A stretch of DNA of 64,000 nucleotides, taken from positions 1 to 64,000 of the forward strand of contig JBBECE010000034.1 in NCBI GenBank assembly GCA_040881985.1. The letters run 5' to 3'. Positions 51,806 through 62,513 of the stretch are shown in pieces. A program made the translations under genes and the position numbers. Source of the DNA: JBBECE01 sp040881985 (lineage in GTDB: Bacteria > Pseudomonadota > Alphaproteobacteria > Rhizobiales > Devosiaceae). Under the pieces are notes generated by a model. That model had not been told where the DNA came from, searched no databases, and worked only from the letters and a program-made list of their open reading frames with translations. Within the stretch, counting starts at the first letter, position 1. Every line of letters starts with the position of its first letter.

Positions 51806-52342
51806 TCAGCCCTTCGCCGCCTCGATGGCGGGGAGCAGCTGGCGCTCAAAACTTTCCGGCGTCAGCGGGCCGACATGCTTGAAGACGATGACGCCTTCGG
51901 CATCGACCACGAACGTCTCCGGTACACCATAGACACCCCAATCGAGCGAGACGCGGCGGTCGCGGTCGGCCCCGATCCGTGCGTAAGGATTGCCCAGCGA
52001 GGCAAGGAACGCCGCGGCGTTGTCGGGAGCGTCGTCGTAATTGATGCCGAAGACGCGGATGTCGGTGCGCGATGCGAGCTGCATCAAGAACGGATGCTCG
52101 GCGCGGCAGGGGACGCACCAGGAAGCGAAAACGTTGACGACGGTGACGGCGCCCGAAAGGTCGGCGGAGGAGAAGCCGGGTTGCGGTAGGGTTGCGAGCG
52201 GGGGCAGCACGAACTCGGGCGCTTTGTGGCCAATCAGCGCCGAGGGAACAAGAGAAGGGTCGCGGCCGATCTGGGTCGCAAAGAGGCCGACCAGCGCCAG
52301 CACCACCAGCAGCGGAATGACAATGAGAGCGGAGCGGATCAA
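51806..52342 (-). CDS. ccmG: Cytochrome c maturation thiol-disulfide oxidoreductase CcmG/DsbE
   Basis: A 178-residue membrane-anchored thioredoxin-like protein. One N-terminal helix (LIRSALIVIPLLVVLALVGL) anchors a periplasmic domain with the active-site WCVPC (ASWCVPCRAEHPFL) and the cis-Pro GVYGVPETFVVDAEG. It keeps apocytochrome c cysteines reduced. A TTG start at 52342 overlaps the ccmD stop (TTGA), so it is coupled; longer in-frame extensions run through ccmD and are not real. Confidence 0.9.
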   Translation of the reverse strand: MIRSALIVIPLLVVLALVGLFATQIGRDPSLVPSALIGHKAPEFVLPPLATLPQPGFSSADLSGAVTVVNVFASWCVPCRAEHPFLMQLASRTDIRVFGINYDDAPDNAAAFLASLGNPYARIGADRDRRVSLDWGVYGVPETFVVDAEGVIVFKHVGPLTPESFERQLLPAIEAAKG

Positions 52343-52509
52343 GCGGTCCCGTCCGAGCGGCGGCGGATGCCCTGGGCTTCGAGCGCGGCGAGTCTCGCCT
52401 TTTGGCGGCGGGCGTCGGTGACGATCCAGCCGATCAGCGCCGCAACCGCCGCAAGGGTCGCCGTATAGGCGCCGGCGATATAGGGCCAATGCTCGCCGAG
52501 GAAACTCAT
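52339..52509 (-). CDS. ccmD: Haem exporter protein CcmD
   Basis: A 56-residue single-helix protein: MSFLGEHWPYIAGAYTATLA, then VAALIGWIVTDARRQKARLA, ending ALEAQGIRRRSDGTA. The aromatic N-terminus, one helix and the basic R/L-rich cytoplasmic tail with an AxLxAxG pattern are typical of CcmD. It releases holo-CcmE from the CcmABC complex. It overlaps ccmC by four bases and ccmG by four bases. Confidence 0.88.
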   Translation of the reverse strand: MSFLGEHWPYIAGAYTATLAAVAALIGWIVTDARRQKARLAALEAQGIRRRSDGTA

Positions 52510-53270
52510 TGTTCGATCCCGAGTTCGGCGGCATGGCGGCGCTGCATGGCATCGACCCGCCGCCGGACGATCTCGGTCCGCATCGCGACGATATGGAGCG
52601 CCAGAAACAGGAAAGTGAAGGCCAGCGTCATCGTCAGCAGCGGCGCGAGGATCGAAAAAGGCATGGAGGGACCGCCGGCGCGCAGGATCGAGGCGGGCTG
52701 GTGCAGCGTCTGCCACCAGTCGACCGAGAATTTGACGATCGGGATGTTGATCGCCCCGACCAGGGTGAGGACGGCGACAAGCCGGCCGGCGCGACCCTGG
52801 TCATCGAGGCTGCGCCAGAGCGCGATGATGCCGAGATAGATGAACAAGAGCACCAGCGTCGAGGTCATCCGGCCGTCCCATTCCCAGAAGGTGCCCCAGG
52901 TCGGCCGGCCCCAAAGCGAGCCGGTGACGAGCGCGATGGCGGTGAAGGCGGCGCCGAGCGGGGCGGCGGCTTTCGCCGCGACTTCGGCGAGCGGATGCCG
53001 CCAGACGAGGGTGCCGATCGAGGCGACCGCCATGATGGCGTAGCAGAGCTGGGCGAGCCAGGCGTTGGGGACGTGGACATACATGATGCGGACGGTTCCG
53101 CCCATCTGATAGTCCTCCGGCGAGGCGAAGAAAGCGAGCCACAGGCCGAGCGCAAAGAGCGCCGTGGCAATCCAGGAAAGTGGCGCGATCCAGCCCCGCG
53201 ACCAGGCGAGGAAATGCCCGGGGTGCGCGAGGCGCGAAAGAAAGCCCATACCGGCGGGGTTGATGGACAT
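52506..53270 (-). CDS. ccmC: Haem exporter membrane protein CcmC
   Basis: A 254-residue protein with six helices. The haem-binding tryptophan-rich motif appears as WGTFWEWDGRMTSTLVL, with flanking histidines in MYVHVPNAWLAQL and WRHPLAEVA. It presents haem to CcmE. Preceded by ccmB with a 9-base gap, followed by ccmD with overlap. Confidence 0.93.
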   Translation of the reverse strand: MSINPAGMGFLSRLAHPGHFLAWSRGWIAPLSWIATALFALGLWLAFFASPEDYQMGGTVRIMYVHVPNAWLAQLCYAIMAVASIGTLVWRHPLAEVAAKAAAPLGAAFTAIALVTGSLWGRPTWGTFWEWDGRMTSTLVLLFIYLGIIALWRSLDDQGRAGRLVAVLTLVGAINIPIVKFSVDWWQTLHQPASILRAGGPSMPFSILAPLLTMTLAFTFLFLALHIVAMRTEIVRRRVDAMQRRHAAELGIEQ

Positions 53271-53279
53271 GGGTTGGTT

Positions 53280-53942
53280 CTAGTCGGCGGCCATTTTGAG
53301 GGCAAGCGCGGCAGCAAAGGGCGCGATCACGAGGGCGAGAAGGGTGAAGGCGGCGAGGTAAAGCAGCGCTGCCCCGTCGCTGCCGGGAAGACCGGGAGTC
53401 GCGGCGGCGACCCCGAAAATCAGCGTCGGCACGCAGAGCGGCAGGATCAGGACCGGGGCGAGAAGTCCACCGCGGCCGATCGAGACGGTCAGCGCCCCCC
53501 CGATCGCGGCAAAGGCGGTGAGCGAAGGGGTGCCGATCAAAAGGGTCAGGAGAAGGCGCAGGGTCGCGTCTCCGTCGAGACCGAAGAGGACCGCCAGCAG
53601 CGGGGTGATGACGATCAGCGGCAGGGCGGTCAACAGCCAATGGGCGATCAGCTTGGCAAAGACGATGGCTTCGAGCGAAATCGGTGCGAGGCGCAGGGCG
53701 GCCAACGTTCCGTCCTCGTGATCGGCGCGGAAGAGCCGGTCGATGGCGATGAGCAAGGCCAGCAGCGCCGCGATCCAGACGATCCCCGGGCCGAGCCGGG
53801 CCAGAAGTGCCCGGTCGGGGCCGACCGCGAAGGGCATCAGCGCCCCGACCAGCGTGAAGAACAGCGCGACCGTCAGGATCGAGCCGCCGGTGCGGGCGGA
53901 AATGCGGAGGTCTCGGCGGAGCATGGCCAGGAAGGGGCTCAT
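53280..53942 (-). CDS. ccmB: Haem exporter membrane protein CcmB
   Basis: A 220-residue protein with six helices. LAMLRRDLRISARTGGSILT, FRADHEDGTLAALRLAPISL and TLLIGTPSLTAFAAIGGALT are CcmB words. It forms the ABC complex with CcmA and CcmC. ATG overlaps the ccmA stop (ATGA). Confidence 0.93.
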   Translation of the reverse strand: MSPFLAMLRRDLRISARTGGSILTVALFFTLVGALMPFAVGPDRALLARLGPGIVWIAALLALLIAIDRLFRADHEDGTLAALRLAPISLEAIVFAKLIAHWLLTALPLIVITPLLAVLFGLDGDATLRLLLTLLIGTPSLTAFAAIGGALTVSIGRGGLLAPVLILPLCVPTLIFGVAAATPGLPGSDGAALLYLAAFTLLALVIAPFAAALALKMAAD

Positions 53943-54574
53943 GCGGCGCGGCGTCCGGCGAGCGAAAGGGTTTCGGCGACCCCGGTCAGGGCGAGCCTCT
54001 GGTGGGTCGCGACCACCGCGATGCCGCCGCGATCGAGATGGGCGGCAATCAAACGATTGACCCAGGCGGCGCCCGCTTCGTCAAGGCCCGTGGCCGGCTC
54101 GTCGACGAGCCAGACGGGCCGGGGGACCGCAGCGAGGCGGGCGAGCCCGAGGCGGCGCATCTGCCCGGCTGAGAGAAAGCCGGCCGGAAAATGGGCGAGA
54201 CCGGCGAGGCCGGATTGGGCGAGCGCCGGCCCGATGTCGCCCAACCCATAGAGATCGCGCCAGAAGCCGAGATTTTCGGCGACGGTCAACGACGGTTTGA
54301 CCGCCGAAAGGTGACCCAGATGGTGGATCGAATCGCGGGGCAGCATATCGGGCCCAAGGCCGCTCCATTGGATTCTGCCGGCGGTGGGGCGCAACAAGCC
54401 GGCGAGCGCCATCAAGAGGGTGGACTTGCCGGCCCCGTTCTCCCCGGTGACCAGCAATGCCGCCCCGGGCGCAAGGGTAAACGAGACCCCGGCGAAGACC
54501 TCGAGGTCGCCGCGGCGGCAAGCCAGCCCCTCGACGGTCAAGGCGACAGGCGGGAAGGCGGCGGGGGCGCTCAT
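53939..54574 (-). CDS. ccmA: Haem ABC exporter ATP-binding protein CcmA
   Basis: A 211-residue ATPase: Walker A GENGAGKST, signature LSAGQMRRLGLARL (the LSAGQ variant of CcmA), Walker B VWLVDEPATGLD. It energises release of holo-CcmE. ATG at 54574 chosen because the conserved domain begins 15 residues later; the upstream in-frame sequence to 54748 crosses into the acnA start on the other strand. First gene of the ccmABCDG operon; ccmE, F and H are not in the window. Confidence 0.92.
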   Translation of the reverse strand: MSAPAAFPPVALTVEGLACRRGDLEVFAGVSFTLAPGAALLVTGENGAGKSTLLMALAGLLRPTAGRIQWSGLGPDMLPRDSIHHLGHLSAVKPSLTVAENLGFWRDLYGLGDIGPALAQSGLAGLAHFPAGFLSAGQMRRLGLARLAAVPRPVWLVDEPATGLDEAGAAWVNRLIAAHLDRGGIAVVATHQRLALTGVAETLSLAGRRAA

Positions 54575-54692
54575 TGGCCACGGGTTAGCGGAGGGCAGTT
54601 GAGGCTGGCAAGGGCAATCTCGACGCGTTACAACGACCGACGCACCGCTTGCCCCGCCCGCCGCAGCCGTCAACCCGAACGGAGCCGCCCTC

Positions 54693-57473
<2,781 letters not shown>

Positions 57474-57545
57474 GGCGCGTTCACAATGCAGCGCCTCACC
57501 CGCATGTGACTGGCAGGTGAGAAGGGAACCCGTAAAGCTCGCCCG

Positions 57546-58283
57546 ATGTTCCGGACCGCGACAATCAGGACGATCGGCCTTGTGGCCGCGATGGCGCTGG
57601 GCGCCACGGGGGCGCCGGCGGGCGAGACGAAAGAGCGGCCGAGGGTCGTCCTCGAGCTCTTCACCTCGCAAGGCTGCTCGTCGTGCCCGCCAGCCGACGC
57701 GCTCCTCGAGGAGCTGGGGGGGCGCGACGAGGTGGTCGCGCTCGGCTATCACGTCGACTATTGGGACTATATCGGCTGGGCTGACACGTTCGGCTCGCCG
57801 GCCTATTCGGACCTGCAGCGCGACTACGCCCGCAGCTTCGGCGAGCGGCGCATCTATACCCCGCAGCTGGTGGTCAATGGCGAGATGCACGTTGTCGGCT
57901 CGCGGCGCGACGAGGTGATGGCGGCGTTGGACACGTATCGGCTGGTACTGCCGATCAAGCTCAGCCAGGACGGCGAGTTCCTGTCGATCGAGATCGGCGG
58001 CGACGTGACCTGCCCGGAAGCGGTCGTCTGGCTCATCAGTTTCCGGCAACAGGCGGAGGTCATGGTCGAACGCGGCGAGAACGGCGGCAAGGCACTCGCC
58101 TACTCAAATATCGTCACCGGCCGGCAGGCACTCGGCATGTTCGAGCCCGAGGCGGGCGCGCGGATGCGGCTGCCGCTTGCCGACGTGCTGGCGGGCGGGG
58201 CGGACGCCATCGCGGTACTGGTACAGGTCGAAAGCGGGGGACTGCCGGGGAAGATCCTGGGGGCGGCCTCGCTGGCGCTTTAG
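57546..58283 (+). CDS. DUF1223 secreted thioredoxin-like protein
   Basis: A 245-residue protein with an N-terminal signal (GLVAAMALGATGAPAG) and the DUF1223 motif VVLELFTSQGCSSCPPADAL, followed by ALGYHVDYWDYIGWADTFGS and YTPQLVVNGEMHVVGSRR. The CSSC pair sits where the thioredoxin-fold active site would be. These periplasmic proteins are common in alphaproteobacteria; their reaction is unknown, though a thiol-redox role is plausible. It follows acnA by 72 bases. Confidence 0.85.
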   Translation: MFRTATIRTIGLVAAMALGATGAPAGETKERPRVVLELFTSQGCSSCPPADALLEELGGRDEVVALGYHVDYWDYIGWADTFGSPAYSDLQRDYARSFGERRIYTPQLVVNGEMHVVGSRRDEVMAALDTYRLVLPIKLSQDGEFLSIEIGGDVTCPEAVVWLISFRQQAEVMVERGENGGKALAYSNIVTGRQALGMFEPEAGARMRLPLADVLAGGADAIAVLVQVESGGLPGKILGAASLAL

Positions 58284-58332
58284 GGACAGGCGAGCCCGGC
58301 CCTTGCTTCGCGCGTCTTCAGGGCGAATAAAG

Positions 58333-58387
58333 AGCCGGCCCACCAGGCGCGTTTCATTTGGGGGCTCAAACCGCCTGGGGGCCGGCT
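58333..58387 (+). ncRNA. Candidate structured RNA: 20-bp stem with two one-base bulges
   Basis: Bases 58333-58354 pair with 58368-58387: 9 pairs, bulged A58342, 7 pairs, bulged C58350, 4 pairs, and a 13-base loop CATTTGGGGGCTC. No T run follows, so it is a poor intrinsic terminator. It lies 49 bases after the DUF1223 stop and about 180 before the DUF2794 gene. A GGAGG at 58391-58395 follows the stem directly. I cannot assign an RNA family; strand is arbitrary. Confidence 0.4.
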
Positions 58388-58564
58388 ACTGGAGGCAATG
58401 ATCGAGAGCTAGGCTGCGTTTCGGGCGATCGAAGGGTCGGAATGTGACGACAAAGCGGCCTTTTCCGGGTGAAAAGCCCGCTCGGCGTTGAGCCTTGCCG
58501 CCCTTGCGCCCACTCCCGAATGGCGCAATCATAGGCCGTTCTCAAGCTTCAGGGACGAGGTCCG

Positions 58565-58951
58565 TTGGCCGAGGAAGCCGAACCCGGGCGATATAGCCGC
58601 CTTCGCCTGATTGCGGCGGGGGGAGGCGGCGCAAAGCAGAAGCGGGGGTTGCCGGCGCCGGTGAGTTTTTCCCGGGCCGAACTCTCCACCATCCTGAGCG
58701 TTTATGGGCGGAAAGTCGCGCGCGGGGAGTGGCGCGACTATGCGCTCGATATGCTGCGCGACCGGGCCCGGTTCTCGATTTTCCAGCGGGCGAGCGATGT
58801 CCCGATGTTCGTCATCGAGAAGGAGCCGCGGCTCCGTGCCAAGCAGGGCATGTACCGGGTCTCAACCGGTCAGGGGCGGGTCCTGAAGCGCGGTCCCGAG
58901 CTCGAAGCCGTGCTGCGGAGCATCGGCCACGAGCTGGTGGTGGTGAAGTAG
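58565..58951 (+). CDS. DUF2794 family protein
   Basis: A 128-residue protein. PVSFSRAELSTILSVYGRKV, ARGEWRDYALDMLRDRARFS and SVGGQ-like text VPMFVIEKEPRLRAKQGMYR match DUF2794, a family of small alphaproteobacterial proteins without known function. The start used is TTG at 58565 with GAGG upstream; the conserved region starts near residue 32, so a later start is possible. It is convergent with the acetyltransferase gene, 6 bases apart. Confidence 0.78.
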   Translation: MAEEAEPGRYSRLRLIAAGGGGAKQKRGLPAPVSFSRAELSTILSVYGRKVARGEWRDYALDMLRDRARFSIFQRASDVPMFVIEKEPRLRAKQGMYRVSTGQGRVLKRGPELEAVLRSIGHELVVVK

Positions 58952-58957
58952 CGCCCC

Positions 58958-59467
58958 CTAGAGCGCCTTCTGCATATGGACGACATCGACCCATTGGCCG
59001 AACTTGTGGCCGAGGTTCGGGAAGGTGCCGAGGGTCGCAAAACCGAAGCGGGCATGCAGGCGCACCGAGGGCTCGACGCCGCCGGCGATCACCGCCAGCA
59101 TCTGCTTGAAGCCTGCGGCGCGGGCCCGGTCAATGATCCGGGCGAGCAGCAGCTTGCCATAGCCGCGTCCAACCCATTCGGGGCCAAGATAGATCGAATC
59201 CTCGCAGGTGAAGCGATAGCCCGGCCGCGGCCGGTAGTTGGAGGCGTAGGCGTAGCCGGCGACTTTTCCGTCGATCTCGCCGACGATCGCCGGATGGCCC
59301 CTGGCAAGAATCGTCGCGTACTTCTCCTCGGTCGCCTCGACGGAGGGCGGGTCGAAGTCGAAGGTCGCGATCGAGGTTGCAACATAATGGGCGTAGATCG
59401 CGGCGATCGCCCCGGCGTCGGCGGCGGGGCGGACGGGGCGCAGGGTCAAAGGCGGGACGGCCGGCAT
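58958..59467 (-). CDS. GNAT acetyltransferase, phosphinothricin acetyltransferase-like
   Basis: A 169-residue protein: TLRPVRPAADAGAIAAIYAH followed by YVATSIATFD, GKVAGYAYASNYRPRPGYRF, the acetyl-CoA loop WVGRGYGKLLLARIIDRARA, and LHARFGFATLGTFPNLGHKF. These are the hallmarks of the PAT/Bar/YncA subgroup, whose members acetylate phosphinothricin, methionine sulfone/sulfoximine or other amino-acid analogues. The natural substrate is uncertain. Confidence 0.88.
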   Translation of the reverse strand: MPAVPPLTLRPVRPAADAGAIAAIYAHYVATSIATFDFDPPSVEATEEKYATILARGHPAIVGEIDGKVAGYAYASNYRPRPGYRFTCEDSIYLGPEWVGRGYGKLLLARIIDRARAAGFKQMLAVIAGGVEPSVRLHARFGFATLGTFPNLGHKFGQWVDVVHMQKAL

Positions 59468-59485
59468 CGGGGATTCCCAAGGGAA

Positions 59486-59515
59486 GGGCCGCGTCCCGTT
59501 GCTGGAACGCGGCCC
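59486..59515 (-). terminator. Hairpin after the Bax inhibitor-1 family gene
   Basis: GGGCCGCGT and ACGCGGCCC form a 9-bp stem around a 12-base loop, 29 bases past the stop of the minus-strand gene. On that strand it is followed by TTCCCTT, a weak T-rich tract, so it is a probable but imperfect terminator. Confidence 0.55.
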
Positions 59516-59543
59516 GGATTCTAACCCCTTGGCGGGGCTGGCG

Positions 59544-60314
59544 CTATTGGCGATTGCCGAACAAGCGCAGCAGCATCAGGAAGAGATTGATGAAGTCGAG
59601 ATAGAGCCGCAGCGCGCCCATAATGGTCTTCTTGCCAAGCGTCGAGGCGTCGTCGCTGACCAGATACATTTCCTTGATCTTCTGGGTATCGTAGGCGGTC
59701 AGCCCGACAAAGATCAGGACGCCGATCACCGAGATGCCGAACGCCAGCGCCGAGGAGGCGAGGAAGATGTTGACGATCGAGGCGATGATCAGCCCGATCA
59801 GGCCCATGATCAGGAACGAGCCCATCGAGGTGAGATCGCGCTTGGTGGTGTAGCCCCAAAGGCTCATCGCCCCGAAGGTGCCGGCGGTGATGAAGAACAC
59901 CCGGGCGATCGACTGGCCGGTATAGACGGCGAAGATCGAGGAGAGCGAGAGGCCCATCGCCACGGCGAAGCCCCAGAAGACGAGCTGGGCGGTCGCAAAG
60001 CTCATTCGCTGGATGCCGAAGCTCAGGACCAGCACGAAGGCCAGTGGCGACAACGCGATCACCCACATCAGCGGGCCGGAATAGATCGCGGCGCCGAGGC
60101 TGGTGAGATAGAGGTCGCTGCCGATTTGCGCCACCGCCCCGGTCGGGTCGGAGGTGGTCGCCAGCCGGTTGAGGAAGAACGCAACCACGCCCGTCAGGCC
60201 GAGGCCGAGGGTCATGTAGTTGTAGACCTGCAGCATGTAGCTGCGCAGGCCGGCGTCGACGGCGGCGGTTGTGGCGCCACGGGCGGCGACTGTCTGGCGC
60301 TCAAAATCTGCCAT
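59544..60314 (-). CDS. Bax inhibitor-1/YccA family membrane protein
   Basis: A 256-residue protein with seven membrane helices. LRSYMLQVYNYMTLGLGLTG, LYSGPLMWVIALSP-like text (AIYSGPLMWVIALSPLAFVL), AVYTGQSIARVFFITAGTFG, AMSLWGYTTKRDLTSMGSFL and the end LYLDFINLFLMLLRLFGNR define the family, whose acidic C-terminal helix residues gate a Ca2+ leak in bacterial members. The physiological role here is not known. It is divergent from thpR. Confidence 0.93.
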   Translation of the reverse strand: MADFERQTVAARGATTAAVDAGLRSYMLQVYNYMTLGLGLTGVVAFFLNRLATTSDPTGAVAQIGSDLYLTSLGAAIYSGPLMWVIALSPLAFVLVLSFGIQRMSFATAQLVFWGFAVAMGLSLSSIFAVYTGQSIARVFFITAGTFGAMSLWGYTTKRDLTSMGSFLIMGLIGLIIASIVNIFLASSALAFGISVIGVLIFVGLTAYDTQKIKEMYLVSDDASTLGKKTIMGALRLYLDFINLFLMLLRLFGNRQ

Positions 60315-60553
60315 GGGAGGAACCCTTTCTGGTCAATCGAACGGCCGGCAAAACCCAAGCGCCGGAATTGTCTGCAATATGGCGACCGGGGCGGCAAAAT
60401 ACAAGGCCGGGCCGGGCTTTTCGCCGCCAGGCCAAGCGGGCGGCGACGCGACAATTTCGCGCTCCCGCTTGCCGGCCGCCCCCGGTCGAATCATGATAGG
60501 GCTCGCAAGGACCGGCAGCGCGCGGGAAGGCCCGGATTGGCGCGGGGGCTCCT

Positions 60554-61093
60554 ATGCCACGCTTGTTCACCGGCCTCGAAATTCCCCCCGATGCGGCCTT
60601 CGCCCTGTCGCTGAAACGCGGCGGGGTACACGGCGCGCGCTGGATCGACCCCGAGGATTATCACCTGACGCTGCGCTACATCGGGGACGTCGATCATGCG
60701 ACGGCGGACGAGGTCACCCATGCGCTCAGCCGCTTCGCCAACGGCCGGCCGTTCGAGTTGAAGGTCAGCCATCTCGGGGTCTTCGGCGGCAACAAGCCGC
60801 ATACGCTGCATGCGGGGATCGAGAGCTTCGAGGCGCTCAACCAGCTGCATGCATCGCAAGATCGCCTCTTCCAGCGGCTGGGGCTGAAGCCCGATCCGCG
60901 CAAATTCACTCCCCACGTCACCCTGGCGCGCCTGAGGGACGTGGCGCCACAGGACGTGGCCCGCTGGCTGGGCGGGGCCGGACCCTTTGTGCCGCTGAGC
61001 TTTTCGGTCTCCCGATTTGTGTTGTTTTCGTCGAAGGAATCGGTCGGGGGCGGGCCCTATATCGTCGAAGAGGCCTATCCGCTGGCAGCCTGA
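60554..61093 (+). CDS. thpR: RNA 2',3'-cyclic phosphodiesterase ThpR
   Basis: A 179-residue 2H-phosphoesterase. The two catalytic HxTx motifs are HLTL (near residue 37, DYHLTLRYIGDV) and HVTL (TPHVTLARLRD). MPRLFTGLEIP is the usual start. It opens 2',3'-cyclic phosphates on RNA ends, the family once called 2'-5' RNA ligase. It precedes the IalB-like genes by 210 bases. Confidence 0.92.
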   Translation: MPRLFTGLEIPPDAAFALSLKRGGVHGARWIDPEDYHLTLRYIGDVDHATADEVTHALSRFANGRPFELKVSHLGVFGGNKPHTLHAGIESFEALNQLHASQDRLFQRLGLKPDPRKFTPHVTLARLRDVAPQDVARWLGGAGPFVPLSFSVSRFVLFSSKESVGGGPYIVEEAYPLAA

Positions 61094-61303
61094 GCTTCAC
61101 GATTCGTTAACCGGCACAGGCGATAGAGGCAGGGGACGCGGGGCGAGCGTCAAAATGAAGACAAAATCAACCCGCATCTGAGCATTTGATGCAAATGCCC
61201 CGTATCTTTGCCCCTTGGTAACCAACATCGCCGACAATGGCGGGCGGCCGGCCTCACCGGCCGGGCCGCAGCGGAGCGAAGACCAACAAGAGATGTCCTG
61301 CAG

Positions 61304-61807
61304 ATGATCGACCGGCTGAGCCTTGCCGCGCTTCTCGTCTGCCTCGCCGCCGGCGGCGCCGAGGCGGCGACGAAACTGGGCGAGCATAATTACTGGATCG
61401 CCTGGCAAGACACCGATGCCGCGGGCAAGATCTGCTACATTTCGAGCCAGCCGCAAACGGTCGATCCGACCACTGTGACGCGCTCGCCGATCTACTTCAC
61501 CGTCACCCATCGCGCCGGCAGCGACAAGCGCAACGAGGTGGCGACCATCATCGGCTATCCGTTCCTGGCGGGCGAGGCGGCTTCCGCCGAAATCGACGGG
61601 CGCGCCTATCCGATGGTCACCGACATGGCGAGCGAAGCCGGCTGGCTTGCCAGCGTCGCCGACGAGCCGGCCTTCATCGAGGCGATGAAGGCGGGGACGG
61701 CGCTGGTTGTCAAAGGCGTCTCGACCCGCGGCACCCACACCACCGACACCTATTCGCTGTCGGGCGTGACCGCGGCGATGGCCGACATCGACACCGCCTG
61801 CCCGTAG
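61304..61807 (+). CDS. Invasion-associated locus B (IalB)-family secreted protein, copy 1
   Basis: A 167-residue protein with a Sec signal (MIDRLSLAALLVCLAAGGAE). The mature part WIAWQDTDAAGKICYISSQP, VTHRAGSDKRNEVATIIGYP and VVKGVSTRGTHTTDTYSLSG is IalB-like, a family of small periplasmic or surface proteins in Hyphomicrobiales. Two cysteines (KICYI and DTACP-end) may form a disulfide. ATG at 61304 starts the signal peptide. Function in this (probably free-living) organism is unknown; the name comes from Bartonella. Confidence 0.85.
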   Translation: MIDRLSLAALLVCLAAGGAEAATKLGEHNYWIAWQDTDAAGKICYISSQPQTVDPTTVTRSPIYFTVTHRAGSDKRNEVATIIGYPFLAGEAASAEIDGRAYPMVTDMASEAGWLASVADEPAFIEAMKAGTALVVKGVSTRGTHTTDTYSLSGVTAAMADIDTACP

Positions 61808-61899
61808 GGCCCGCGCCATCATCATTTCGCCCCTTTCAACCGTTGATCTTGCGGTCGCCGTGGGCGACATTCCGTTCTGAGCAAGCCGGGAGGGAAAGG

Positions 61900-62418
61900 G
61901 TGCCGAAAGCGACGCTGAGGCTGGCCGTACTGGGGTTTGCGCTGACCGTTGGGGGGACACCCCTGCCGGGGCTGGCGCAATCGGTGCAGCTGCTCGGCGA
62001 TTTCAGCAACTGGTCGGCCTACACGACCAGCAGTTCGGCGGACAGACTCTGCTTCATCATGTCGAAGCCGGTCGCGGTCACCCCGCAGATCGAGGGGCTG
62101 ACGCAGCCCTATTTCTACGTCTCGCACCGGCCGGGCGAAGCCATCCGCTACGAGGTCAATCTCGTCGCCGGGTTCGCCTTCGCGCCCGACACTCCAGCCA
62201 CCGCCCAGATCGGCGGCCAGCTGTTTCAGATGTTCACCGAGGCCGACGCCGCCTGGCTCGAAAACGTTGCCCAGAGCGCCGACATAGCGTCGGCAATACG
62301 AGCCGGCTCGCAGATGGTCGTCGAAGCGACGAGCGAGCGCGGCATCAGGGTCACCCAGACTTTTTCGCTCTCCGGGGCAACCGCCAGCATGCGCGCCATC
62401 GACGCGGCGTGCGGCTAG
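61900..62418 (+). CDS. IalB-family secreted protein, copy 2
   Basis: A 172-residue protein with the same layout: signal peptide (LRLAVLGFALTVGGTPLPGL then AQ), WSAYTTSSSADRLCFIMSKP, YVSHRPGEAIRYEVNLVAGF, VVEATSERGIRVTQTFSLSG and AACG at the end. The GTG start at 61900 follows GGGAGGGAAAG; an in-frame TTG at 61843 is poorer. It is a diverged tandem paralogue of the previous gene (92 bases between), so the duplication is old. Confidence 0.85.
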   Translation: MPKATLRLAVLGFALTVGGTPLPGLAQSVQLLGDFSNWSAYTTSSSADRLCFIMSKPVAVTPQIEGLTQPYFYVSHRPGEAIRYEVNLVAGFAFAPDTPATAQIGGQLFQMFTEADAAWLENVAQSADIASAIRAGSQMVVEATSERGIRVTQTFSLSGATASMRAIDAACG

Positions 62419-62513
62419 ATAGAGTTCTTGTCCGCGTGCGCCCGGAACTGGTGCGGGCCAGGCTCCCGGGCTGACTTTAGTTTGGCGTGCCGTCGTGATA
62501 GAGCGGCGCCGCC

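Noticed and set aside
58398..58412. Four-codon ORF (ATG ATC GAG AGC TAG) behind GGAGG
   Set aside because: Only two bases separate GGAGG from the ATG, too close for normal initiation; a leader peptide is not supported.
58386..58532. Minus-strand ORF of 48 basic residues upstream of the DUF2794 gene
   Set aside because: Its composition is that of GC-rich non-coding DNA, it lacks a ribosome site, and it ends at the edge of the hairpin; I know of no family.
61240..61270. GC hairpin CGGCCGG-CCTCA-CCGGCCG before the first IalB-family gene
   Set aside because: A 7-bp GC stem is common in such DNA and has no T run or other sign of regulation.
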